Below are positions 53,330-62,700 of a stretch of DNA of 64,000 nucleotides, piece after piece. Source of the stretch: Georgenia satyanarayanai (lineage in GTDB: Bacteria; Actinomycetota; Actinomycetes; Actinomycetales; Actinomycetaceae); assembly GCF_023715365.1 (NCBI RefSeq), contig NZ_JAMBNZ010000007.1, positions 1-64,000 on the forward strand, read 5' to 3'. Numbering within the stretch: position 1 is the stretch's first letter; every line of letters starts with the position of its first letter. The notes below the pieces were generated by a model. The model was not told the DNA's origin and ran no database searches. It was given only the letters and a program-made list of their open reading frames with translations. The position numbers and the translations under genes were made by a program.

Positions 53330-53945
53330 CGCGGCGCTCGGCGACGAGTAGAGCGTAGGGGCGCGTGCCGGGGGTGGTACGGGTGCGCGTCTCAACGACC
53401 GTGAAGCCCGCCTGTGCCACGCGGCGACCGAGCCCGTCGACGGACCAGAGGTACGCCGTCGTGATCGCGTGGTCGAAGGGCTCGTGGTCCGGCCCGACGA
53501 AGAAGCCGAGCGCGAGGCTGCCGCCTTGTCGCAGGCAGCGGGCGAGCTCGCTGAGCGGGGCGTCGATGTCGCGCGGGTCGGTGTGGATGAGGGAGAACCA
53601 GGCGAGGATCCCGCCGAGGCTGCCGTCGGGGACGCCGAGGTCCTCCGCCCGTCCGGTCCGGTAGCGCGCGCCGGGGTAACGGGTGCGGGCGTCCGCGAGG
53701 AAGGACTCGACAGGGTCGACGCCCTCGATGTCGATGCCCCGGTGGTGGAGGAAGCTCGTCCACTGGCCGGGGCCACAGCCCACGTCGAGTATCGGGCCGT
53801 CGACGGCGCGCGCCCAGGCGAGCAGGGCGTCCCGGTCGCGCTCGGTCGCGTGCTCGATCTTGCCGACGGCGTCGACGTACTCGCCCGCACGCCCGGAGTA
53901 CGCCTCGCGGACCTCGTCGAAGGACACGCGGTGCACCTTACGCAA
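53295..53945 (-). CDS. Class I SAM-dependent methyltransferase
   Basis: A 216-residue methyltransferase with the SAM-binding motif I ILDVGCGPGQWTSFL near residue 52, motif II GIDIEGVDPVESFL, and the later GGILAWFSLIHTD and LRQGGSLALGFFVG. The frame begins at TTG 53945; GTG 53936 or GTG 53927 may be the true start. It is close to small-molecule methyltransferases of actinomycetes. Substrate unknown. It overlaps the end of the oxidoreductase gene on the other strand. Confidence 0.85.
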   Translation of the reverse strand: MRKVHRVSFDEVREAYSGRAGEYVDAVGKIEHATERDRDALLAWARAVDGPILDVGCGPGQWTSFLHHRGIDIEGVDPVESFLADARTRYPGARYRTGRAEDLGVPDGSLGGILAWFSLIHTDPRDIDAPLSELARCLRQGGSLALGFFVGPDHEPFDHAITTAYLWSVDGLGRRVAQAGFTVVETRTRTTPGTRPYALLVAERRATASRAPARGA

Positions 53946-53972
53946 CTGGCGGCACCGACCGGGGGCCGACCG

Positions 53973-54190
53973 ATGTCAGTGGTCGTTGGGACGATGTGAC
54001 CGGGAGCACAACGACGGTCGAGGAGGTGGGTGCAGTGGTCACGGACATGGTCGACGGCGCGGGCCCGGCATCCACGTTGTCTCTGGCGGCGCTGTCCACG
54101 GCCCGGTCAGCGACACGCCGTCGAATGTCAGTGCTCACTGAGACGATGTGACCAGCAGCACACGAAGGCTCGAAAGAGGGGGTGGGGACA
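53973..54190 (+). repeat. Duplicated 5' leader of a DUF222-HNH gene
   Basis: The stretch from 53973 (ATGTCAGTGGTCG, ACGATGTGACC, then GAGGAGGTGGG-GCAGTG) resembles that from 54125 (ATGTCAGTGCTCA, ACGATGTGACC, then GAGGGGGTGGGGACAGTG), period 152 bp. In the first copy the short frame from GTG 54035 (VVTDMVDGAG) mimics the DUF222 protein start and soon ends. It is the fragment of a second, deleted DUF222 gene or a leader duplication. Confidence 0.65.
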
Positions 54191-55705
54191 GTGGCCGTAG
54201 AAGTCGCCGACGGCGCAGCGTCCCCGCCCGAGCACGCGTGGCAGTCCACCGACCCGGTCGAGCGGCTGAGCGCCATGCTCGTCGCGGCCGGCGGCATCGC
54301 GGGGACGGACTGGCACGAGGTCGACGGTCACCGGCTCCACGAGGCGCTCGGCACGATGGTGCAGCTGGTGCGGGTCCTGTCCGGGACGCAGGCGCAGATG
54401 CTGTCCACGATCGAGGCGAACGGGCTGTGGGCGTTGGACGGGCAGCGGACCTTCGCCGCGTGGCTGCGTACGCAGACCGACGCGACCGCCCAGAGTGCGT
54501 CGCGGCAGGTGCGTCACGCCCGTGCGCTGCGGGACCTGCTGCCCCTGTCGCGGGCGGCGCTGGCGCAGGGGCGGATCAGTGAGGAGCATGTGGGCGTCCT
54601 GGTGCGCGGGGCGACCGCCACGGACCGGTTGCGGGTCCAGCTGTCCGACGACCAGGCCGGTGAGGCGTTCCTGGTGGAGCAGGCTCAGCGGATGGACGCC
54701 GGGTCCTTCGCCAAGCTCGTGAGCCACTGGGCGATCGCTGCCGACCCCGAGGCCGCCGACCGTGCCTGGCGCGAGGACGGCGCCAAGGAACAGCTGACCC
54801 TCTCGCGGACCATGGACGGCTACCACTTGAACGGGTGGCTGGATGAGCTGTCGGGGCAGAGCGTGGACACCGCGCTGCGGGCGCACATGGGCCGCAAGGC
54901 CAAGGGTGATGAGCGCACCCCGGCCCAGCGCCGGGCGGCGGCGCTGACGTCGCTGGCGCGGCAGTCACTGGACGCCGGTGAGCAGGGCAAGGGTGCCCGC
55001 ATCCGGCCCCACGTGAGCGTCACCGCCGACATCGAGACCCTGCGCGCCCTCGCTGGGGCCACCGGCTCACCCCGCCCGCCCGTCACAGCCGGTGGGCGGG
55101 AGCACGAGCCGGGCGGTGAGCTCGGCTTCTGGGAAGAGGCCCTGTTCACCGCACCCGGCGGCCCCCGCGACCCCAGCCGTAGCGCGCAGGATCCGTTCAC
55201 GCTGTCCCCGCAGGCGCAGGCCTGGATGGACGCCTGGCAGCCCGGTGACACCCACGTCATCTCCACCGCCATCGACCCCCGAGCGGTGACCGGCATCAAG
55301 CCGGCCACCCTGGAGGACGGCACCCCCATCCCGCCGGCCATGCTGGCAAGGCTGGTGTGCGAGTCCTCGCTGTCCCGGGTGGTGTTCGGACCGGACTCCA
55401 CCGTCCTGGACGTGGGACGGGAGCAGCGGATCTTCCCCGCCCACATGGTCCGCGCGATCATCGCCCGGGACAAGACGTGCCAGTACCCCGACTGCGACCA
55501 ACCACCCGGGGCCGGGGAGATCCACCACTCCCTGCAGTGGTACCGCGACGGCGGAGACACCTGCGTGGAGCACGGCATCCTGCTGTGCTGGCACCACCAC
55601 GACTGGGTCCACGCCTACGGCACCACCATCGTCCGCGCCGCAGGACGCTGGCACTTCTACACCCGCCACGGCCAGCTCATCACCGCCAAGCACGAACAGA
55701 CCTAG
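54191..55705 (+). CDS. DUF222/HNH endonuclease-domain protein
   Basis: A 504-residue protein with an N-terminal helical DUF222 (13E12-like) region at about residues 30-330 (MLVAAGGIAGTDWHEV, RTFAAWLRTQTDATAQSAS, GRISEEHVGVL) and a C-terminal HNH nuclease fold at about 415-480. The HNH part has CQYPDCDQPPGAGEIHHSLQ and ILLCWHHHDWVH. GTG 54191 has AGAGGGG upstream; GTG 54182 is an alternative. Many actinomycetes carry several copies, some linked to mobile introns or retroelement-like repeats. A DNA-nicking activity is likely but the role is not known. Confidence 0.88.
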   Translation: MAVEVADGAASPPEHAWQSTDPVERLSAMLVAAGGIAGTDWHEVDGHRLHEALGTMVQLVRVLSGTQAQMLSTIEANGLWALDGQRTFAAWLRTQTDATAQSASRQVRHARALRDLLPLSRAALAQGRISEEHVGVLVRGATATDRLRVQLSDDQAGEAFLVEQAQRMDAGSFAKLVSHWAIAADPEAADRAWREDGAKEQLTLSRTMDGYHLNGWLDELSGQSVDTALRAHMGRKAKGDERTPAQRRAAALTSLARQSLDAGEQGKGARIRPHVSVTADIETLRALAGATGSPRPPVTAGGREHEPGGELGFWEEALFTAPGGPRDPSRSAQDPFTLSPQAQAWMDAWQPGDTHVISTAIDPRAVTGIKPATLEDGTPIPPAMLARLVCESSLSRVVFGPDSTVLDVGREQRIFPAHMVRAIIARDKTCQYPDCDQPPGAGEIHHSLQWYRDGGDTCVEHGILLCWHHHDWVHAYGTTIVRAAGRWHFYTRHGQLITAKHEQT

Positions 55706-55821
55706 AAACCCCAGGGGACAGCCCTGCCCACCGCCAGGTCGGGCGAGGGGGTGCGCTCAGCCGTGCTTGCGCCGGTGGATCGGCAGGAGCCGCGGGTTCT
55801 TGGGGAACCATCCGCGACGCG

Positions 55822-56907
55822 TCAGTCCGCCGCGAGCTCCCACGCCGTCACCGAGACCGTGCCGCCCGTGATGTCGGTGTCGACCTCGACCATCTCCCGC
55901 CTGCCGCCGTGGTACCCCGCCACGTGCAGCCAGTCGGCCGGCTCGGCACTCGAGGCCGCGGGCGCGCGCCACCCCAGGACGGTGACCGCACGCTCCCCCG
56001 GCGCGAGCTCGATGCGGCGCAACCCGGGGTCCTCCACCACGGTGTCCCCTCCGAAGTCGACCTCGACGTCGACGGCGCCGGTGCGCGTGGCACCGAGGGC
56101 GATGTCGGGGTAGCCCTCGAGCACGCAGGCGGCGTCCGCCACGTTGGTGGCGTGGACGGGCATGGCGCGCACGCCGAGCGCCGCGTCGACCGGGCCCGCG
56201 GTGAACTCGAGCTGGCCGCTCGTGCACCACAGCGGGTCGACCTGCCACTCCCCCGGCGCCACCTCGGGCACCGGGGTGCCCGTCGGCACCGGCTCGGGCT
56301 CGGGCGCGGCCGGGATGGCCGCCTGCCGGGCGGCATCGGCCATCGGGGATGCCACGGCCGTGGCGACCCCGGCGGCGACGAGGACGAGCGCCCCGGCGGC
56401 GACGAGCCCAGCTCGCGAGCGCACGGCGGCGTCATCGGTGTCGAGGGCGCGGGCGAGCAGCGCGGGCAGCCAGCCCCACAGCAGCCCCCAGTGCGCTCCC
56501 GTCACGAGGTAGGTCCCGGCGAGGCCGGACGGCATGCGCCCCTCGACGAGCGCCCCGACCACGGCGGCGACGAAGGGGATCGCGGCCGTCACCGCCCCGG
56601 CGACGACGGCGCACATCCAGTACGCGGCGAGCGTCGTGAGGACGGGCGCCTCCCGCCGTCGGGCGCGGACGAGGGCGAGCGTGGCGGCGTGGGCGCCGGC
56701 GACGGCGAGGGCCGACAGCCCGGCGAGGACGGCGGGCCACGGCGCGGGCGCCAGGAGCTGGCCGACCGGCACGGTCTCGGGCGCGAGGAGGTCGAGGACG
56801 CGGAGGAGGAAGCCGGGCGCCGCCCGGCTCCGCCACTCGATGACGCCGGAGACGAGCCACAGCGCAGCAGCGAGGAGGGCGGGCAGCCATGCCCGGAGAA
56901 GTCGCAC
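55822..56907 (-). CDS. Membrane protein with DUF4232-like outer domain
   Basis: A 361-residue protein. Five or so hydrophobic segments cover residues 5-205, after which an Ala/Pro/Glu linker leads to a soluble domain at about 225-361 with WCTSGQLEFTAGPVDAALG, ATNVADAACVLEGYPDIAL and ITGGTVSVTAW. This resembles DUF4232 domains found in actinobacterial lipoproteins. GTG 56907 lacks a visible ribosome binding site, so the start is uncertain. Upstream lie three copies of a ~50-bp repeat. Function unknown. Confidence 0.75.
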   Translation of the reverse strand: MRLLRAWLPALLAAALWLVSGVIEWRSRAAPGFLLRVLDLLAPETVPVGQLLAPAPWPAVLAGLSALAVAGAHAATLALVRARRREAPVLTTLAAYWMCAVVAGAVTAAIPFVAAVVGALVEGRMPSGLAGTYLVTGAHWGLLWGWLPALLARALDTDDAAVRSRAGLVAAGALVLVAAGVATAVASPMADAARQAAIPAAPEPEPVPTGTPVPEVAPGEWQVDPLWCTSGQLEFTAGPVDAALGVRAMPVHATNVADAACVLEGYPDIALGATRTGAVDVEVDFGGDTVVEDPGLRRIELAPGERAVTVLGWRAPAASSAEPADWLHVAGYHGGRREMVEVDTDITGGTVSVTAWELAAD

Positions 56908-56950
56908 GGTGCGAGGCTAGCCGGACACCGGGCCGGGGCAGACCGGTTCA

Positions 56951-57105
56951 CGGCCGCGGACGCGCCTGTGCCGGGAACCGGCCGCGCGCGTGCACGACCA
57001 CGGCCCCGGACGCGCCTGTGCCGGGAACCGGCCGCGCGCGTGCACGACCAGCCCCGGACACGCCTGTGCCGGGAACCGGCCGCGCGCGTGCACGACCAGC
57101 CCCCG
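56951..57105. repeat. Three-copy ~50-bp tandem repeat
   Basis: Units start near 56958, 57008 and 57056, so periods are 50 and 48 bases. Each holds CGCCTGTGCCGGGAACCGGC followed by CGCGCGCGTGCACGACCA. GCCGG-GAA-CCGGC is a small inverted repeat in each unit. The array separates two minus-strand genes and could be a terminator array or a REP-like element. Confidence 0.9.
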
Positions 57106-57117
57106 GCACGGGGTCGG

Positions 57118-58089
57118 TCAGAGGTTCGCGGGACCGGCCTGCTCGGCGCCGGCCTCGGCCTTGGCCAGACGCTCGCTGCGCAGCTGCTCGAGCACCTCGC
57201 GCTCGGCGCCGGACTCGGCGGCGGGTGCCTCGAGCTGCATCCGCATGCGCTGCTGCGCCTGCTCGGCGAACTGGCCACGGAGCTCGCCGCGGATGCGGTT
57301 GTCGCTCTGGGCGACGGACTCGTTGCCCGTGCCGTCGAGGTTGCCGCGGACGATGTTGCCGGAGACCTGGACGTGGCCGGTGGTGCCGGCGACCGTCACG
57401 TTGCCGCCCCACACGCTCGTGCCGAGCTCGCACTCACCGAGCGCGCCGCCGGCACCGAGCTGGACGCCCTCGCCGTTGCTCGCGAAGGTGGCGTGCCCAT
57501 CGACCTCGCTGCCACAGACCAGCGCACCGAAGTCGGTGCCGGTGACCGTGAGGGCACCGCCGACCACGGTGTCGAGGATGTCCGTGTACTGGGTGTCGCT
57601 CGTCTCGACCGCGCGGCCCGCGACGGTGCTCTCGAGGAGGACCGATCCGCCTGTGGCCACGACGCGGCCGGCGAAGTCGGCCTCGTAGGTCCACAGGAAG
57701 GAGTCGGGGTTGACGTCGGCGTTGGCCGTGTAGGCGTTCGCCGTCGTGTAGTCGAGGTAGACGCCGTAGGCGCCGCGGTTGACGACGTTGCCCGTGACGG
57801 TGGAGTTGACGAGGTCGAGGTAGCCCTCGCTCTGGACGGTGACGTTGCCGTTGACCGTGAGGCCGTCGGCGACGAGGTCGGCACCGGCGGCCACCCGCAC
57901 GTTGCCGTTGATGACCGTGTCCTCGAGCGAGCAGGCGTCGCCCGCGCGGACGACGAGGTCACCGGGAACGGTGACACCGCCCGCCTCGCCGTCGCAGGAG
58001 GTGGTCAGCGCTGCCTGCGCGGGCGCGATTACCCCGAACCCGGCGAGCGCCAGTCCCCCGATGAGGACCGTGGTCATTCTCTTACGCAT
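57118..58089 (-). CDS. Secreted protein with beta-helical repeats (bactofilin-like)
   Basis: A 323-residue exported protein. ATG 58089 has AAGGAG five bases upstream. Residues 1-27 form a signal peptide (TTVLIGGLALAGFGVIAPAQA). The mature part is rich in short repeats of the kind INGNVRVAAGADL, VNGNVTVQSEGYL and VTGNVVNRGAYG, with about ten turns of V/L-x-G-N/x-V, as in right-handed beta-helices or bactofilin-like polymers. The C-terminal 70 residues are helical and charged. Two Cys pairs may be present (CDGEAGG/CSLEDT, CGSEVDG/CELGTSV). Function unknown; a surface scaffold is possible. Confidence 0.72.
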   Translation of the reverse strand: MRKRMTTVLIGGLALAGFGVIAPAQAALTTSCDGEAGGVTVPGDLVVRAGDACSLEDTVINGNVRVAAGADLVADGLTVNGNVTVQSEGYLDLVNSTVTGNVVNRGAYGVYLDYTTANAYTANADVNPDSFLWTYEADFAGRVVATGGSVLLESTVAGRAVETSDTQYTDILDTVVGGALTVTGTDFGALVCGSEVDGHATFASNGEGVQLGAGGALGECELGTSVWGGNVTVAGTTGHVQVSGNIVRGNLDGTGNESVAQSDNRIRGELRGQFAEQAQQRMRMQLEAPAAESGAEREVLEQLRSERLAKAEAGAEQAGPANL

Positions 58090-58634
58090 GGTTTCTCCTT
58101 GTGAGGTGACATTCCCCGGCACAGCGACGACGGCGTCGGCGGCCTGCGCACGGAGGCGGTGGATGGCGAGGGTGGCACCGGCTCGTCACAGCTGCGCGCG
58201 GCGAGACGCCGGTACCTCCACGCTCGCGCCCGGGATCGGGCGGGGCACTGCCGGTGCGGGCACCGGGACGTGCGACGAGCGCGACTTTCGTGACTCCATC
58301 TGTCACTCCTGCCCTCTTGACGACATCACTGTCGGGGCAACCCCCAGGAGGGAGTCAATCGTCTCTGCGCCGAACTGGCAAGCCCCTTTAGAAAATTGAC
58401 GCACAAAAGTTGATGCGACAACCCGGCTCCGTCTGTGCGTTCGCAATTGACGTTTCATCTTTTGCTTGACGTACGCCAGAAGTCCGTCTAGAGTCATGGC
58501 GTTTGGTGATATGCCTCACGCCTCGGTAGTCGCAACGACGCGCACGCTCCAGCTGCGCACGCGTCGTCGTCGGGGGGTCCTGCCGGCGAGGTGCGTACGG
58601 CCGAGGTGTCTGTCGAGACGACGGGAGCCTCCAC
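58090..58634. other. Intergenic region between divergent secreted-protein and oxidase genes
   Basis: About 545 bases separate the divergent starts. The right part is AT-richer than the surroundings and contains a good promoter at 58466. No ORF here is convincing. The left half has none of the expected features apart from the ribosome binding site of the gene at 58089. Confidence 0.5.
58466..58494 (+). promoter_or_regulatory. Sigma-70-type promoter of the multicopper oxidase gene
   Basis: TTGACG at 58466-58471, a 17-base spacer and TAGAGT at 58489-58494 give a near-consensus housekeeping promoter. The oxidase start codon lies 140 bases downstream, leaving a leader of about 130 bases. Confidence 0.65.
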
Positions 58635-59690
58635 ATGACAGACACGTCCACTCCGCGCACCGACGGTGCACTCTCACGCCGCAGCGTCCTCGCCGGAGCC
58701 GCTGCCGCAATGTTCGTCCCGGCCTCCGTGGCCGCCCTCGGGTCCACCGCGGGCGCCGCTCCGGCGGTCGCGACGGGCCGCGGCATGACAGCCGCCGCCG
58801 CCGGTTCGCCCGCCACCGCACGCGCCACGGCGGGCACCGTCCACAAGATCACGATGTACGTCGAGGACCTCGGCAACGGGCAGACCGGCTACGGCCTGGA
58901 GCCCGGCAAGGCGACGATCCCCGGGCCGCTCCTCGAGATGTACGAGGGCGACACGATGGAGATCACCCTCGTCAACACGACCGACCGTGACGTCTCCATC
59001 CACCCCCACGGCGTGCTCTACGACGTCAACTCCGACGGGTCCCCGTTCAACAGGTCCTACAACGGACCGGGCGAGACGCGCACCTACGTCTGGCGCACCA
59101 CCGGGGAGAGGTCGCTGGGCCGCTGGGCTCGCCCGGGCACCGCGGGCTACTGGCACTACCACGACCACGCGATGGGCACCCCGCACGGCACGGGCGGCGT
59201 CGCCGCCGGGCTCTACGGGGGACTCATCGTCCGCCGGCAGGGCGACATCCTCCCCGACCGTCAGTTCACGATGGTCTTCAACGGGATGCTCATCAACAAC
59301 AAGCTCGCGCCGAACACCCCGATGTTCGAGGCCAACCACGGCGAGACGGTCGAGTTCATCTGCATCGGCCACGGCGACATGTTCCACACCTTCCACCTGC
59401 ACGCCCACCGCTGGGCCAACACCCGCACGGGCTACCTCGAGGGCCCGCGGGACTCGAGCCAGATCATCGACAACCGCGACCTCAACGGCGGTGACTCCTT
59501 CGGCTTCCAGGTGATCGCCGGCGAGGACGTCGGCCCGGGCGCGTGGATGTACCACTGCCACGTCCAGTTCCACTCCGACGCCGGCATGTCCGGCATCTTC
59601 CTCGTTCGCAACGCGGACGGGAGCATGCCCGACGGCGCGCAGGAGTCCATCGACTGGTTCCACAACCACGAAGGGAGCGGCCACCACTGA
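58635..59690 (+). CDS. Two-domain multicopper oxidase (small laccase-like)
   Basis: A 351-residue exported enzyme that would oxidise a phenol, metal or reduced partner and reduce O2 to water. ATG 58635 has GGGAG upstream. A twin-arginine signal is seen (LSRRSVLAGAAAAMFV). Copper ligands are complete: HPHG near residue 120, YWHYHDHAM near 175, HTFHLHAH near 255 and WMYHCHVQFHSDAGM near 305. Only two cupredoxin domains are present, as in SLAC-type enzymes that work as trimers. It lies 57 bases before the multidomain sugar protein at 59748 and may share its transcript. Confidence 0.92.
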   Translation: MTDTSTPRTDGALSRRSVLAGAAAAMFVPASVAALGSTAGAAPAVATGRGMTAAAAGSPATARATAGTVHKITMYVEDLGNGQTGYGLEPGKATIPGPLLEMYEGDTMEITLVNTTDRDVSIHPHGVLYDVNSDGSPFNRSYNGPGETRTYVWRTTGERSLGRWARPGTAGYWHYHDHAMGTPHGTGGVAAGLYGGLIVRRQGDILPDRQFTMVFNGMLINNKLAPNTPMFEANHGETVEFICIGHGDMFHTFHLHAHRWANTRTGYLEGPRDSSQIIDNRDLNGGDSFGFQVIAGEDVGPGAWMYHCHVQFHSDAGMSGIFLVRNADGSMPDGAQESIDWFHNHEGSGHH

Positions 59691-59747
59691 CATCGGCGGC
59701 CACGGCACCGACGCCCGGCCGCACCCGTTCGTCACACAGGGGGAGAA

Positions 59748-62700
59748 TTGACCACGACACACCCACGCCCGTCCACAGCCGGACGGGCACAGCGGCTCCG
59801 GAAGGCCGGAGTCCTCAGCGCGAGCGCGGCACTCATGCTCACGATGTCCGCCGGTCCCGCGCTTGCCACACCAGGTGGTGGGAGCACAGCAGCTTCCGCC
59901 GTCGCCAAGAATCGCGCCGCCCAGACGGCCGCGGACGTCAACGTCCTCGTGTTCCACGGGGACCCCGAGGCCCAGGACGACCCCGTCCTTCAGGCCGCTG
60001 CCGCGATCGAGGAGCTCGGCGCCGAGAACGACTTCGACGTCACCGTCTCCAGCGACCCGGCCGACTTCACCGACGAGAACCTCGACTCCTACCGTGGAGT
60101 CGTCTTCCTCTCCGCCGACGGCACCGAGCTCGACGGCGCCCAGGAGGGCGCCCTGCAGGACTTCGTCAACGACGGCGGAGGCTTCCTCGGGGTGCGCGAC
60201 GCCGTCAAGGCCCAGCCCGAGTCCCAGTGGTTCACCGGGCTCCTCGGCGCCCGCACCGCCGGTGCCCGTGCCACGCCGGAGGAGGTCGCCACCATCTCGG
60301 CGACCGGCCAGCAGCCCAACAACGAGCGCGCCGTCAACCTCATCGACGACGACCCGAGCACCAAGTGGCTCTCCTTCGCAAGCACCGCGACGATCTCCCT
60401 CGCGCTCGTCGAGCCCGCCGTCGTGACGAACTACGTCATGACCTCGGCCAACGACTTCGTCGGGCGCGACCCGGCCACGTGGACGCTGCGCGGCTCCGTC
60501 GACGGCGAGACGTGGGTGGACCTCGACGCTCGCAGCGACGACTTCCCTCAGCGCTTCCAGCGCAAGACCTACGAGTTCGACAACGACGTGGCCTACCAGT
60601 ACTTCCAGCTGGACATCACGGCGAACAAGGGCGAGTCCGCGACCCAGCTCGCCGACCTGCTCCTGTTCACCGACGAGTCGATCGACCCACCCGTCGTCGA
60701 GATCCCGGTGAACGAGGCGACCGTCAACGTCGTCGACCGTCAGCACCCGGCCAACGAGGGCCTGCCGCTGAACTGGACCCGCTCGGACAAGTGGCTCAAC
60801 TGGGACACCAACCCGATCGGTGAGGTCCACACCGTGGCCCAGGTCCAGGAGTGGGACTACGACGCCGGCGACACCGCCAACGGCCCGTTCCACCCCATCT
60901 CCTGGTGCCGTGACTACGACGGTGGCCGCTCGTTCTACACCGGCATGGGCGGCACCGCCGGCAGCTGGGACGAGGACGGGTTCCGCAGCCACGTGCTCGG
61001 TGCCATCCAGTGGTCCGCCGGCCTCGTGCGCGGGGACTGCCAGGCCACGATCGGCGACAACTACGAGATCGAGCGCCTCACGACGCCGAACACGCCCGGC
61101 ACGCTCGACCAGATCGGCGAGTCCCACGGGGTGAGCATCGCCGAGGACGGCACGGTCTTCTACATCGGCCGCGGCGCCTGCCCGACCGGTGCCATCCCCT
61201 CGTGGGAGTCGGAGAACGTGGGCCTGGGCTGCGGCAGCATCCACCAGTACGACCCGGAGACCGACGAGGTCACCCTGCTCACCGTGCTGGACGTCTTCGG
61301 CAACCGCGGCAGCGGCGGGGAGCTCGTGAAGTCCGAGGAGGGCCTCCTGGGGCTCGAGCCGGACCCGAACTTCGCCGAGAACAACTGGCTCTACGTCTAC
61401 TGGATGCCCTACGACTCCATCGACACGGAGAACCGGGTCGGCATGCGGACCGTCTCACGCTTCACCTACGACCCGCAGACCCCGGGCATCGACCAGGACA
61501 CCCGGGTGGACCTGCTCGAGTGGGAGACGCAGATCCACAGCTGCTGCCACGCGGGCGGCGGCATGGACTTCGACGACGACGGCAACCTCTACGTCTCGAC
61601 GGGTGACTCCAACTCCTCCCAGGGCTCGGACGGCTACTCCGGGAACAACTGGACCCAGGACTACAAGGGCCTGTCCTTCCAGGACGCCCGCCGCACGTCG
61701 GGCAACACCAACGACCTCAACGGCAAGATCCTGCGGATCCACCCCGAGGAGGACGGCACGTACACGATCCCCGAGGGCAACCTCTTCACCGGGGACGAGG
61801 GCAACGGGGACCAGGCCCGCCCGGAGATCTACGTCATGGGCGTGCGCAACCCCTCGCGCATCCAGATCGACCCGGACACGGACTGGCTGACCGCCGCCTG
61901 GGTGGGGCCGGACGCCTTCGGTCCCGACCCCGAGCTCGGCCCGGCCAAGTACGAGACGGCCACGATCATCACCTCGGCCGGGAACCAGGGCTGGCCCTAC
62001 TGCATGGGCAACCGTCAGCCCTACCGCGACCGGAGCAACGAGGACGCCAGTGTCCTCACCGACTGGTACGACTGCGACAACCTGGAGAACACCTCGCCGC
62101 GCAACACCGGCCTGGTGGACATCCCCGACGCCCGGGACAACATGATCTGGTACGCCCCCGGTGGCGGTGGCCCGGTCTTCCCGCGTGACGAGAACGGCGT
62201 CCCCAGCTACGAGGAGGACGAGGTCACCTACACCCAGCCCTACCTGCGCGGTGGTGGCCAGGCCGTCATGTCCGGCCCGACCTACCGCACCTCCCAGGTG
62301 AACCCCGACAGCGACATCGCCTGGCCGGAGTACTGGGAGGGCAAGTGGCTGATCGGTGACCAGTCCAACTCCAACAACCGGGTGGCCATCACGGCCGACC
62401 CGGAGGGCGTGGACGAGCAGGCTCCCCCGGCCTTCGCCGAGGACCTGCGCCACATCATCCGCGCCGGCGGCGGCAGCAACCAGCTGCAGAGCTGGATGGA
62501 CGCCTCGTTCGGTCCGGACGGCGCGCTGTACCTGCTCGACTACGGCAGCGCGTTCTTCACCCTGCACGAGAACCAGAAGCTCATCCGCATCGCCTACACC
62601 GGTGGCCCGGCGACCCCGGCGCCCACCGCGCACGCGGCGAGCGTCCAGAGCAGCCCGCTGACCGTCCAGTTCACCGGCTCCCGCTCCGGCGGCGTGTCGT

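Noticed and set aside
56951-57105. CRISPR-like array
   Set aside because: Units are contiguous without variable spacers, only three in number, and no cas gene is present. The 18-bp and 399-bp repeats fail for the same reasons.
55357-58104. 915-residue plus-strand open frame
   Set aside because: It runs across three unrelated minus-strand genes and the repeat array, so it is a shadow.
58674-61244. 856-residue minus-strand open frame
   Set aside because: It is antisense to the multicopper oxidase and ThuA genes, which have clear motifs.
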